Under the pieces are notes generated by a model. That model saw only the letters and a list, made by a program, of their open reading frames with translations. It was not told the origin of the DNA and did no database searches. Source: Thermoplasmata archaeon (GTDB lineage Archaea; Thermoplasmatota; Thermoplasmata; Lutacidiplasmatales; UBA184). From it: 12,462 nt of DNA. The translations under genes were made by a program, and so were the position numbers. Location of the stretch: NCBI GenBank assembly GCA_030037695.1, contig JASHQF010000131.1, positions 1 to 12,462 on the forward strand, in the 5' to 3' direction. Below, piece after piece: positions 1 through 6,494 of the stretch (position 1 is its first letter; each line of letters begins with the position of its first letter).

Positions 1-50
1 GCCAGGTCGCGCAGGCTCGCCTGCTCGGGGGTGAGCGAGAAATCGGGCAT
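1..50 (-). CDS. Acyl-CoA dehydrogenase, N-terminal fragment (runs off window)
   Basis: Only the first 16 codons are present, reading MPDFSLTPEQASLRDL from an ATG at 50-48. A start of the form (M)DF-LT-EQ--LRD is the usual opening of the N-terminal helix of acyl-CoA dehydrogenases, the FAD enzymes that oxidise acyl-CoA thioesters at the alpha-beta bond in fatty-acid or branched-chain amino-acid breakdown. A TATA-like element on the same strand at 82-89 lies about 35 bp before the start, which is consistent with a real gene start and a leader of roughly 10 nt. The gene is cut by the window edge, so the subfamily and catalytic residues cannot be judged. Other proteins can open with a similar helix, so the call rests on a short match. 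Confidence 0.6.
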   Translation of the reverse strand, partial: MPDFSLTPEQASLRDL

Positions 51-81
51 CCGTGCGGAACGCGCGTGCCACCTGCGCTCG

Positions 82-89
82 CTATATCA
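82..89 (-). promoter_or_regulatory. TATA box for the acyl-CoA dehydrogenase gene
   Basis: An AT-rich octamer reading GATATAGC on the minus strand, in an otherwise very GC-rich gap (51-154). Counting about 26 bp downstream puts the transcription start near 59, giving a leader of about 9 nt. No Shine-Dalgarno-like sequence is evident in that leader. Confidence 0.4.
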
Positions 90-154
90 CGGCTAGGGGA
101 CGCGTCGGGAAGGACGGTCGAGCGCCGCCCGGTGGGTCGCGACCCCGGTCGCCC

Positions 155-670
155 TCACCCGGTGGCGACCCTCTCGACCGGATCGCCCCGCCGCGTCCTC
201 CCTGGCGTGACGACCCGGGCGTACCACCCGCGGCGCCCCAGCGTGGCCCGCAGGAACGCAGGTCCCTTCGCGTCGCCGACGTACGGGAGGGTGTAGAGGT
301 TCGTGCACGGGTCGCACGCCTTGGAGATCTCGACGACGGCCGAGCCGATCCGGAACCGGCGTCCCGGGCGCAGCTCCTCGTAGCGGACGCCGCGGGTCGT
401 CACGTTCTCCCCGAGATCGCCCGGGCGCACCGGCCAGCCGTCCCGGTTGAGCGCCTCGATCGTCTCGAGCGGGATCAGGAGCAGGGCCATCGCGGGGTCC
501 CCGGCCCGCTCGGTCTGGCGGTAGACGTTGTAGTCGCCCTCGAGCCCCTCGGCCAAGATCTCCGCCTGCCCGACCTCCGGCTTCGGCAGCCCCCGCTCGC
601 CGGCCCGCTTCCCCTTCGAGCCGAGCCGGTAGACGAAGCCCCCGGGGCTTCGGTCGCTGGGCTGCTCCAT
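155..670 (-). CDS. MOSC-domain protein
   Basis: A 171-residue protein matching the stand-alone MOSC domain (molybdenum cofactor sulfurase C-terminal). These beta-rich proteins bind or transfer sulfur at molybdenum cofactor sites or detoxify N-hydroxylated compounds; the partner here is unknown. Visible family features are the N-terminal G-x-V strand followed by a basic K/R-rich and P-K segment (residues about 11-31), the central G-D-L-G-E-N-V-T-T loop (84-92), the L-x-P-G-x-x-x-x-I-G strand pair (100-109) and the conserved cysteine in A-C-D-P-C-T-N-L (119-125). The sulfur-handling residue is probably C119 or C122. I chose the ATG at 670; a GTG at 685 in the same frame would add five residues and cannot be excluded. 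It diverges from larB across a 121-bp gap. Confidence 0.8.
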   Translation of the reverse strand: MEQPSDRSPGGFVYRLGSKGKRAGERGLPKPEVGQAEILAEGLEGDYNVYRQTERAGDPAMALLLIPLETIEALNRDGWPVRPGDLGENVTTRGVRYEELRPGRRFRIGSAVVEISKACDPCTNLYTLPYVGDAKGPAFLRATLGRRGWYARVVTPGRTRRGDPVERVATG

Positions 671-722
671 GCGCTGGCGACGCACCGAAGCGGTGCTCGT
701 ACGCGGCCCTACCGTCCCGAGG

Positions 723-730
723 GGTAAAGG
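723..730 (-). promoter_or_regulatory. Possible TATA box for the MOSC gene
   Basis: The minus strand reads CCTTTACC, the only T/A-rich stretch upstream of the MOSC start. Transcription would begin near 700, leaving a leader of about 30 nt to the ATG or 15 nt to the alternative GTG. It lies back to back with the larB TATA box about 40 bp away. Confidence 0.35.
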
Positions 731-762
731 GTCTCGCCCGTCCCGGGCCGGTGCCGCGTCAC

Positions 763-769
763 GTTATCT
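763..769 (+). promoter_or_regulatory. TATA box for larB, leaderless geometry
   Basis: The sequence GTTATCT stands out in GC-rich surroundings. Its first T-rich position is about 28 bp before the ATG at 792, so transcription is predicted to start at or within a few bases of the start codon. This supports the choice of the ATG at 792 over upstream starts, and no ribosome binding site is needed. Confidence 0.5.
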
Positions 770-791
770 CCGCTCCCCGGTGGCGCGGGGC

Positions 792-1553
792 ATGGTCGGA
801 TCGCCCCGGCGAAGGCTCGGAGCTCCCGACCACCGGGAGCTCCGGGTCGGGCGCTACGCGAGACTCGATCTCGACCGTCCGTCGCGCGTCGGGGTGCCCG
901 AGATCATCCTCGGGGAGGGGAAGACCGTCGAGCACCTGATCGGAATCGTCGAGGCGCTACGCCGTCGCGGACGCGGGGCGCTCGTCTCGCGGCCCACGCC
1001 GGCCCAGCTCCGGGCCGTCGCGCGACCGCACGGCAAGAGTCCGGCCCTCCGGGTGCTCGCCGCGGGCCGGCTCCTCCGCCTTCCCGGACCGCTCGGCCCC
1101 CGGTACCGGGACGGGACGGCCGCGATCCTGGCCGCCGGGACGAGCGACGTGCCGCTGGCCGAGGAGGCGAACGCCGTCCTTCGGGCGCTCGGGATCCGGA
1201 CGGTGACGGCGTACGACGTGGGGGTCGCGGCCCTCGGTCGGGTGCTGCGGGCGGTGCGGCGTCTGGAGCGGCACGCGCCGGAGATCTACCTTGTCTTCGC
1301 GGGCCGGGAAGGAGCGCTGCCCACGGTCGTCGCCGGGCTCGTCCGGGCCCCCGTCGTCGGGGTCCCGACGTCCGTCGGCTACGGCCGCGGGGGTCGAGGG
1401 GAGGCGGCGCTCGCGGCGATGCTCCAGTCGTGCGCCCCGATCGCGGTCGTCAACATCGACGCGGCGGTACCCGCCGCCCTCTTCGCCGCGCAGCGGTTCG
1501 CGCTCCGCGGGGGCCCCCGCCGACGGGTCGGGACCGGCCGGCCGAGGGCCTAA
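792..1553 (+). CDS. larB: LarB-type pyridinium-3,5-biscarboxylate mononucleotide synthase
   Basis: A 253-residue protein close to the usual LarB length. LarB carboxylates and hydrolyses nicotinic acid adenine dinucleotide, the first step of the nickel-pincer nucleotide cofactor used by lactate racemase and related LarA-type enzymes. The N-terminal region has the LarB signature R-x-G-x-P-E-I-I-x-G-E-G-K-T (residues 32-45). The C-terminal half is the AIR-carboxylase-like (PurE-like) fold, with A-G-T-S-D-x-P-x-A-E-E-A (115-126), A-G-R-E-G-A-L-P (170-177), G-V-P-T-S-V-G-Y-G (190-198) and L-Q-S-C (211-214). C214 aligns with the cysteine reported as essential in the characterised enzyme. The segment after V-N-I-D (220-223) is A-A-V-P-A-A rather than the N-G-F-G-A-G I would expect. 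No larC, larE or larA is in the window. The ATG at 792 fits the TATA spacing; a GTG at 780 is the alternative. Confidence 0.85.
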   Translation: MVGSPRRRLGAPDHRELRVGRYARLDLDRPSRVGVPEIILGEGKTVEHLIGIVEALRRRGRGALVSRPTPAQLRAVARPHGKSPALRVLAAGRLLRLPGPLGPRYRDGTAAILAAGTSDVPLAEEANAVLRALGIRTVTAYDVGVAALGRVLRAVRRLERHAPEIYLVFAGREGALPTVVAGLVRAPVVGVPTSVGYGRGGRGEAALAAMLQSCAPIAVVNIDAAVPAALFAAQRFALRGGPRRRVGTGRPRA

Positions 1554-1555
1554 GC
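1548..1555 (+). promoter_or_regulatory. Possible TATA box overlapping the larB stop codon
   Basis: The sequence GCCTAAGC contains the larB TAA stop (1551-1553) and lies about 27 bp before the GTG start of the next gene, the spacing expected for leaderless transcription. It is a weak TATA match and the call rests mainly on the spacing repeated at other genes in the window. Confidence 0.3.
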
Positions 1556-1577
1556 GCGGGGGGACCTCTCCCGCCCC

Positions 1578-2387
1578 GTGGCGATCGCCCTCTACGGTCG
1601 GCGGGCCGAGCTCTACGACGCGATCTACTCCGACAAGGAGTACGAGCGGGAGGCTGCCCGTCTGGTGCGGCTCGCGACCCGCCGCCTCGGACGGCGGCCC
1701 CGGTCCCTGCTGGACGTCGCGTGCGGGACCGGCCGGCACCTGGTCGCCTTCCGCCGGACGATCCCCCGGGTCGAGGGGGTCGACCGGAGCGCCGCGATGC
1801 TGAGGATCGCCCGTCGTCGCCTCGGACCGCGCGTCCCGCTCACCCGGGCCGACATGCGGCGGTTCCGCCTGCCCCGGAGGTTCGACGTGGTCGTCTGCCT
1901 GTTCAGTGGGATCGGGTACCTGATCGGGGCCCGCGCGAGGGCCGAGGCGCTCGCTCGGTGGTTCGCGCACCTGGACCCGGGGGGCGTCGCCCTGATCGAG
2001 GGGTGGGTCCTCCCGACGACCTGGAAGGACGGGCACGTCGCCCTGCAGACGTACCGTGGCCCCGACGCCACGATCGCCCGCCTCTCGACCCCCGTGCGGC
2101 GGGGACGGATCACGACGCTACGCATGGAGTACCTCCTCCACCGCCCGGGCCACGGGGTCGAGCGGTTCCGGGAGGAGCACCGGATGGAGCTCGTCCCGGA
2201 GAGGGAGATCCTGGCCGCGCTCCGGGCGACAGGGTTCCGGGCCCGCGCCGAACCGTTCGATGTGAGCGGGAGCCGCGCCCTGTACGTGGCGGTCCGCCCG
2301 CGCGAGTCGCGAGGTCGGACCGGCGGGAGGGCGCCGGGGTCCGAAGGGGGCCGGGGCGGCCCCCGGGCGCGTTCGAAGGCCTTTTGA
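1578..2387 (+). CDS. SAM-dependent methyltransferase, deoxysugar N,N-dimethyltransferase-like (TylM1/DesVI type)
   Basis: A 269-residue class I methyltransferase. The SAM-binding glycine loop is D-V-A-C-G-T-G (residues 46-52), followed by the acidic residue in V-E-G-V-D-R-S at the end of strand 2, an A-D-M-R-R-F adenine-pocket motif and a V-V-C-L-F-S-G-I-G-Y-L strand. These, with the later W-V-L-P-x-x-W and E-E-H-R-M-E-L segments, resemble the TylM1/DesVI family, which dimethylates the amino group of dTDP-3-amino sugars. That substrate is inferred; no other amino-deoxysugar gene is in the window. The last 25 or so residues are a low-complexity R/G/S-rich tail. The GTG start at 1578 is 24 bp after larB; no Shine-Dalgarno is seen and the spacing suggests a leaderless message. 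Confidence 0.75.
   Translation: MAIALYGRRAELYDAIYSDKEYEREAARLVRLATRRLGRRPRSLLDVACGTGRHLVAFRRTIPRVEGVDRSAAMLRIARRRLGPRVPLTRADMRRFRLPRRFDVVVCLFSGIGYLIGARARAEALARWFAHLDPGGVALIEGWVLPTTWKDGHVALQTYRGPDATIARLSTPVRRGRITTLRMEYLLHRPGHGVERFREEHRMELVPEREILAALRATGFRARAEPFDVSGSRALYVAVRPRESRGRTGGRAPGSEGGRGGPRARSKAF
2380..2387 (+). promoter_or_regulatory. TATA box overlapping the methyltransferase stop codon
   Basis: The sequence CCTTTTGA includes the TGA stop of the methyltransferase (2385-2387). It begins about 30 bp before the GTG at 2411, so the predicted transcription start coincides with the start codon of the coiled-coil gene. The same CCTTTTG string occurs at the same distance before pyrF. Confidence 0.5.
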
Positions 2388-2410
2388 GAGCCTCCGGGCC
2401 TCGCAGGGGC

Positions 2411-3310
2411 GTGCCGCCTCGGCTCGCCCTCAGCGACCGGGCCGACCAGGAGGAGCGGGACGATCGGGCCCGCCTCCGCGTGCTCGACGCCAAGCTCTCC
2501 TCCCTGATCGGCCGACGGCGCGAGCTGTTCGACGAGCTCCGCCGCCGCTCGGCCGAGCAGAAGGAGCTCTACGCGCGCACCTCGGGTCCCGGGGCCGACG
2601 CGGAGCAGCTCCACGAGCGGCACGTGCAGCTCGGCCGGCACTTGGCCGAGCTCCGGGGCGCCCGCGACGCGGCCCGCCGCAAGGTCGACGACGCGGTGAT
2701 CCACCGGCGCGAACTCATGCTCACCTTCGACCGCCGCGAGCACGACCGACCCGAGCTGATCCGACGCGAGATCGCCCAGCTCGAGCTGCGTCAGCAGACC
2801 CGGGCCCTCCCGCTCGACGAGGAGAACGCCCTGGTCGCTCGGCTACGGCAACGCGCCCGGGACCTCAAGGAGGCGGAAGGACGGGCCTCCCAGGTCGAGG
2901 AGCACGGCAAGCAGCGCAAGGAGGCGGACGCCGCCGTCGAGGCGGCCCGCGCGGAGGTCCTGCGCGTCGCCGAGGAGATGGCTCGGGCTGCCTCAGAGCG
3001 CGAGGCCACGAAGGTCGCGATCCGGGCGGCGCTCGAGGAGGCCGGGAGCCGGATCGCCGAGCTGCGCGCGCGGGGCCGGGAGCGCACCGAGGTGATGCGG
3101 ATGATCGACGAGGTGAGCCGCGAGATCGCCGAGGTCGAGCGGGAGGGCCGCGAGCTGCTCAGCCGCACCCGGGCCCGACGCGCGGAAGCCCGGCAGGTGA
3201 TGCGCGACCACGCCCCCCGCAAGGGGCCCCCGCCCGAGGACCTCGTGGCGTCGGCCGCCGAGGCGCGGTTCGCCGAGCTGATGCGTCAGGGCAAGGTGAC
3301 GCTCGGCTGA
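2411..3310 (+). CDS. Long coiled-coil protein, archaeal COG1340-like
   Basis: A 299-residue protein that is almost entirely charged helix: long runs of E, R, K, A, L and Q with heptad-like spacing and no recognisable enzyme motif. The helical stretch runs from about residue 10 to 260, broken only by short T/S/G/P segments such as the one around residues 55-60 (T-S-G-P-G-A-D). The C-terminus is a conserved-looking, non-coil tail (P-P-P-E-D-L-V, then F-A-E-L-M-R-Q-G-K-V-T-L). This layout matches the uncharacterised archaeal coiled-coil family grouped as COG1340, whose members are sometimes misannotated as phosphoserine phosphatase; the role is unknown. The reading frame is open much further upstream, but the GTG at 2411 fits a TATA box with leaderless spacing and avoids overlapping the methyltransferase. 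It is convergent with the FKBP gene, 13 bp away. Confidence 0.75.
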   Translation: MPPRLALSDRADQEERDDRARLRVLDAKLSSLIGRRRELFDELRRRSAEQKELYARTSGPGADAEQLHERHVQLGRHLAELRGARDAARRKVDDAVIHRRELMLTFDRREHDRPELIRREIAQLELRQQTRALPLDEENALVARLRQRARDLKEAEGRASQVEEHGKQRKEADAAVEAARAEVLRVAEEMARAASEREATKVAIRAALEEAGSRIAELRARGRERTEVMRMIDEVSREIAEVEREGRELLSRTRARRAEARQVMRDHAPRKGPPPEDLVASAAEARFAELMRQGKVTLG

Positions 3311-3323
3311 GCGGTCCCGGCCG

Positions 3324-4238
3324 TCAGTAGAACGCGACGAGCGTGACCACGAAGACGAGGGTCGTCCCGGCGACCTCGGGATTGTAGTCGAGCGTGTAGG
3401 TCCCGGCCTCGACGTTGACGGCCGAGATGATGAACTTCGTCTGGCTGCAGACCGTCGCGTTGCCGTGCCCGAGCACGAGCCCCGCGCTCGCCGCGGTGAG
3501 CTCGCTCGCGAGGTAGATCGTGGAGGAGGTCATCGAGCTCACGACCATCGGCCAGCCGTTCGGCGAGACGACGGCGCCCCGGGTCGGCTCGTAGACCACC
3601 GCGATCGACGTCGCGTTCGCGCTCGCCACGTAGTCGGTCCAGTCGTACGTCGGGTCGACGAACGTCGTGCCGGCGGTGGCGGTCGCTTTCGGGAACTGCT
3701 TGGCGAAGTCCGACGGCGTGAAGTAGTTCACCACCGGCAGCGTCGAGTTGAGCTCTCCGGTCCGGAAGCAGCTCGCGTTCGGCTGGCCGTAGGCGAGGCT
3801 GGGCGGCACGGTGATCGCCCGGGTCTGGTTGACCGACATCCCGAGCAGGCCCCGCCAGAAGCCGGTGACGACGCTCACGAACGTGAGCCCGCTCAGGTTG
3901 TAGCCGCTCGACGGCACGCCGGCGCCGACGCTCACCGCGAGGGGCGTGTAGTTGCTCACGTTCGAGCGGAACGCGAACTCGAGGCTCTTCGGGTACGACA
4001 CGTTGTTCTCGGCGACCGTGACGTTCGACGTGTCGAAGATCCGGCCCTCCTGCGGGCCGCTGCCCATGATACCGATGTAGTTCACGGTCACGTTGTCCCC
4101 GTAGACGACCGTCCGGGGACCGGCCGCCGCGGGCGCGCTGTCGATCTTCTGCACGACCGCGGCCCCCACGCCCGCGCCCAGGACGGCGAGCACGACGAGC
4201 AGGGCGAGCGCGGTGAACGAGTGCGGTCGGGCGGCCAT
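3324..4238 (-). CDS. Secreted or membrane-anchored FKBP-type peptidyl-prolyl isomerase
   Basis: A 304-residue protein with an N-terminal hydrophobic segment (about 8-29) that acts as a signal peptide or anchor, placing the rest outside the cytoplasm. The FKBP core shows V-x-Y-G-D-N-V-T-V-N-Y-I-G (45-57), F-D-T-S (68-71), G-F-W-R-G-L-L-G-M (126-134) and the V-P-P-S-L-A-Y-G loop (144-151). The C-terminal part ends with D-Y-N-P-E-V-A-G-T-T-L-V-F-V-V (284-298). This corresponds to the D-x-N-H-P-L-A-G-K-T-L-x-F segment of long archaeal FKBPs and SlyD, so an insert-in-flap domain is likely between. Proteins of this type catalyse proline isomerisation and act as folding chaperones. Eleven N-x-S/T sequons support an external location. 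The ATG at 4238 is the first in-frame ATG or GTG after a stop at 4284-4286. Confidence 0.85.
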   Translation of the reverse strand: MAARPHSFTALALLVVLAVLGAGVGAAVVQKIDSAPAAAGPRTVVYGDNVTVNYIGIMGSGPQEGRIFDTSNVTVAENNVSYPKSLEFAFRSNVSNYTPLAVSVGAGVPSSGYNLSGLTFVSVVTGFWRGLLGMSVNQTRAITVPPSLAYGQPNASCFRTGELNSTLPVVNYFTPSDFAKQFPKATATAGTTFVDPTYDWTDYVASANATSIAVVYEPTRGAVVSPNGWPMVVSSMTSSTIYLASELTAASAGLVLGHGNATVCSQTKFIISAVNVEAGTYTLDYNPEVAGTTLVFVVTLVAFY

Positions 4239-4340
4239 GGTCCGGTTCGGTGGGAGGAGGGGGTCAGCCAGTCGCTGGTCTCGTCATCGGTTCGGAGAGA
4301 CAGGTGTTCCTCATTCCCTTCCGGTCCGAGCGAACGGGCC

Positions 4341-4348
4341 ATATATAG
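4341..4348 (-). promoter_or_regulatory. Strong TATA box and about 80-nt leader before the FKBP gene
   Basis: CTATATAT on the minus strand is the best TATA match in the window. The predicted start near 4320 leaves a leader of about 80 nt, unlike the leaderless or very short leaders elsewhere. The leader has no Shine-Dalgarno motif next to the FKBP ATG; instead it carries a pyrimidine run (CCCCCTCCTCCCACC) there. A 16-codon open frame (4314-4264) starts with the first ATG after the predicted start site. The element lies in the 131-bp gap after the RPAP gene on the same strand. Confidence 0.55.
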
Positions 4349-4369
4349 CCCGTCGGCCCCCGGGGGGCG

Positions 4370-5290
4370 TCAGGCCCGGCGGAGCTTCCCGACGATCGGC
4401 TCCTCGATCGTCCCCTCTTCCTCGAGGCGGTTCAACGCGGCCTCGGCACGGCCCGAAGCGACCCCGCGGGCGGCGATCCGCTGCAACAGTTCCCTGAGGT
4501 CGGCGTAGCCGTCGACCGACCCCTCGGCGAGCTCGTCGACCAGGCCGAGGAACGCCGCCTCGTCCGAGCGCTGCTCCCCCGACGGAGGGGGCGAGGGCGC
4601 CCGAGGCGCGGGGTCCGGCGTCACCGTGACGCTCGTCGGAACGGCCGGACGGACCGCCGCCGGGCCGAGATCCCCGGCGACGCGCCGGACGACGCCTTTG
4701 AGCCCGGCGCGAAAGGCGGCACGTTCGGCCTGGGGGAACCGCTGGAGGGAGGCCCGGGCCGCCCGGATCCACACGGGCGGAGAGCCCCCGGCGCGAAGTT
4801 CCTCCTCGGGGGCGGTTGGGAGGCGTTCGAGCCGTTCGACCAGGTCGAGCCGGTCGAACGTCTGGCGCGCGATCTCGGCGAGCTGCGCCCGCTCGTCGAC
4901 CTCCGTGACCGAGCGCGCCGCCTCCGCCCGCACCGACACCTGGGGCGCACCGTCACGCCCGCGGTACAGGTGGAGCTTGCCGACGACGATCGCGGAGCGC
5001 GGCGCGGCGGCGGCGCGCAGCTGGGCCATCGCCCGCGGCTGGAACGACCCCGCGGTGACCGCGACGCTGCCCGTCGGGTCGGTCAGCCGGGCCCGCCAGA
5101 ACGTCGGCGGGTCCTCCCGGCCGACCGGCTCGGCCGGGGTGAGCGTGCCCGCGAGCAGGACCCGGTTCATCCGGCTCCCGAACGGGCTCACCAGGTACGA
5201 GGCAACCTTCTCGCCGACCCCGCGCTCTTCCTCGGTCGCCGCCTCGACCTCCCGCGCGGTGACCCGCCAGGCGGGCTCGCGGACCGTCAC
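4370..5290 (-). CDS. RPA-associated protein (RPAP, COG3390 family)
   Basis: A 306-residue protein matching the archaeal RPA-associated proteins encoded next to RPA in haloarchaea, where the two act together in ssDNA handling and DNA repair. The N-terminal OB-fold region carries the family pattern: E-x-x-x-x-V-A-S-Y-L-V-S-P-F-G-S-R-M-N-R-V at 27-44, A-G-T-L-T-P-A-E at 47-54, W-R-A-R-L-T-D-P-T-G-S-V at 65-76, G-S-F-Q-P-R-A-M at 81-88 and V-V-G-K-L-H-L-Y at 102-109. A proline-rich linker follows. A helical C-terminal region ends in L-N-R-L-E-E-E-G-T-I-E-E-P-I-V-G-K-L-R-R, which looks like a small winged-helix domain. The GTG start overlaps the RPA stop by 4 bp (GTGA), so translation is probably coupled. 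A longer upstream frame is rejected because it would overlap RPA deeply. Confidence 0.88.
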   Translation of the reverse strand: MTVREPAWRVTAREVEAATEEERGVGEKVASYLVSPFGSRMNRVLLAGTLTPAEPVGREDPPTFWRARLTDPTGSVAVTAGSFQPRAMAQLRAAAAPRSAIVVGKLHLYRGRDGAPQVSVRAEAARSVTEVDERAQLAEIARQTFDRLDLVERLERLPTAPEEELRAGGSPPVWIRAARASLQRFPQAERAAFRAGLKGVVRRVAGDLGPAAVRPAVPTSVTVTPDPAPRAPSPPPSGEQRSDEAAFLGLVDELAEGSVDGYADLRELLQRIAARGVASGRAEAALNRLEEEGTIEEPIVGKLRRA

Positions 5291-6456
5291 GGGGCCGACC
5301 CCGGGAGACGGCGGGCGAGCTCCTCCGCGGCGGTCTCCAGGTCGACCTCGGTCGCCTCGATCGCCTCGGGCGTGAGGTGCAGGCCCCATTCGTCCCGCAC
5401 GATCGAGCCCCGGGCCCGCAGCCGTCGACCGACGACCGCCTCGGCGAGCGATTCCTCGAGGAGCGAGGGGTCGGGCTGGTCCTGGAGACGCCGACGCGCC
5501 TCGTCGAGCGTGGTGCCCCACAGCCTCTCGGTGGTCGGCCGATCGACCGCCACGACGACCGAGCCCGTCCCGTCGTCGAGGACGAGCCGAGCGCGCAGGT
5601 CCGCCACCCCGGCGACCTCTCCGTGGATCCGGCACAGTCCGCCCGACACGAGCCGGCGGCAGGTCGGACAGCGGTAGACGAGGCCGCTCGGAGGCACGAG
5701 CTGGACGACGGTCCCCTCGACCGCGACCGCCTCGGCGCTCGGCTCGCTCTCAAGCTCGCCGAGCAGCCGAGGGGGAGAACGGAGCACCTGCGCCGGCTCC
5801 GGGAGTCCGGTCGGCTCGATCCGGACCACGGTCGCCCGTTCGTCCAGGACGAGCTGCGGCCGGCCGCGGAACAGACGGACGTACGCTCCGGTGAACCGGA
5901 CGGCTTCCCCGGCCCTGAGCCCGAAGTCGCTCCAGGCGGCAAAGGCGAGCGACCCGGAGCCATCGGCGAGCAGGCCCTCGTGGACGACCCGCTGCTCCTC
6001 GCCGACCGAGACCGAACGCTCGGCGGTCCGTACGACCCTCGCTTCGAGTCGGAACCCTTCGGCGGGCGAGCGGAGCTCTCGGACCGTGCGGAGCGGGAAC
6101 TCGTCGGGGGCGATCCGGGGCAGCTCCGCCTCTCCCGCAGGACCGATCCGCGTCTTCCAGGAGAACACCAGTTCGGGCCGTCCGCGGAACTCGCGGACCT
6201 CGGCGCCGACGGCCCGCACGATCTCGCCCCGCTCCACGCCCTCGCGCGGCGGGTCCCACCAGGTGAACCGGACCGTCGCCGTCCCGTCCGAGACGAGCCC
6301 CGAGAGGAGGGCGCGCCTCGCCCCGTCGGCCCGGCGGGCGACCTCGCGGCGCTCCAGGGTCACGATCCGCGCGACGACCTCGACGGGCGAGGTCGCCGGG
6401 CCGAGGTCCCGGAGCCGGACCTCCGCCGGGTGCGCGCTCGGATCGGGGGACGCCAT
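5287..6456 (-). CDS. rpa: Replication protein A, three OB folds with zinc finger
   Basis: A 389-residue ssDNA-binding protein of the euryarchaeal RPA type. The first OB fold spans about residues 13-105 and the second about 120-213. They are visibly related, sharing S/A-D-G-x-G/A-x-x-x-F/A-x-W and F-R-G-R-P-x-L-V (91-97 and 197-203). A third domain (about 243-370) contains a zinc motif C-x2-C-x8-C-x2-H with C263, C266, C275 and H278, followed by D-D-G-T-G-S-V-V-V-A-V-D (294-305). This matches the zinc-containing large subunits such as RPA41. It coats single-stranded DNA during replication, repair and recombination. The ATG at 6456 has an AGGAGG Shine-Dalgarno at 6471-6466 and a TATA box further upstream. 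It is the first gene of an operon with RPAP, with a 4-bp overlap. Confidence 0.9.
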   Translation of the reverse strand: MASPDPSAHPAEVRLRDLGPATSPVEVVARIVTLERREVARRADGARRALLSGLVSDGTATVRFTWWDPPREGVERGEIVRAVGAEVREFRGRPELVFSWKTRIGPAGEAELPRIAPDEFPLRTVRELRSPAEGFRLEARVVRTAERSVSVGEEQRVVHEGLLADGSGSLAFAAWSDFGLRAGEAVRFTGAYVRLFRGRPQLVLDERATVVRIEPTGLPEPAQVLRSPPRLLGELESEPSAEAVAVEGTVVQLVPPSGLVYRCPTCRRLVSGGLCRIHGEVAGVADLRARLVLDDGTGSVVVAVDRPTTERLWGTTLDEARRRLQDQPDPSLLEESLAEAVVGRRLRARGSIVRDEWGLHLTPEAIEATEVDLETAAEELARRLPGSAP

Positions 6457-6465
6457 CGGCTCGTG

Positions 6466-6471
6466 CCTCCT
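6466..6471 (-). promoter_or_regulatory. Shine-Dalgarno sequence for rpa
   Basis: AGGAGG on the minus strand ends 9 nt before the ATG at 6456. With the TATA box at 6495-6502 the message would start around 6472, so the ribosome site would lie at the extreme 5' end of the transcript. It fixes the start and excludes the longer open frame upstream. Confidence 0.6.
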
Positions 6472-6494
6472 GGCGCTTCCCGGACCGGACCGGC

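Noticed and set aside
957..2036. 359-residue open frame on the minus strand opposite larB and the methyltransferase
   Set aside because: Composition is P/R/G/E-rich as expected for an antisense frame in GC-rich DNA; no motif is recognisable and both genes on the other strand are well supported.
1430..2410. Long upstream extension of the coiled-coil reading frame
   Set aside because: It overlaps larB and the methyltransferase in another frame and its translation is P/R/G-rich with no family match; the coiled-coil similarity begins only after the GTG at 2411, which has a well-placed TATA box.
4088..4342. Minus-strand frame starting at an ATG inside the TATATATGG element
   Set aside because: The ATG is part of the TATA box itself and the frame then overlaps the FKBP signal peptide out of frame; no motif.
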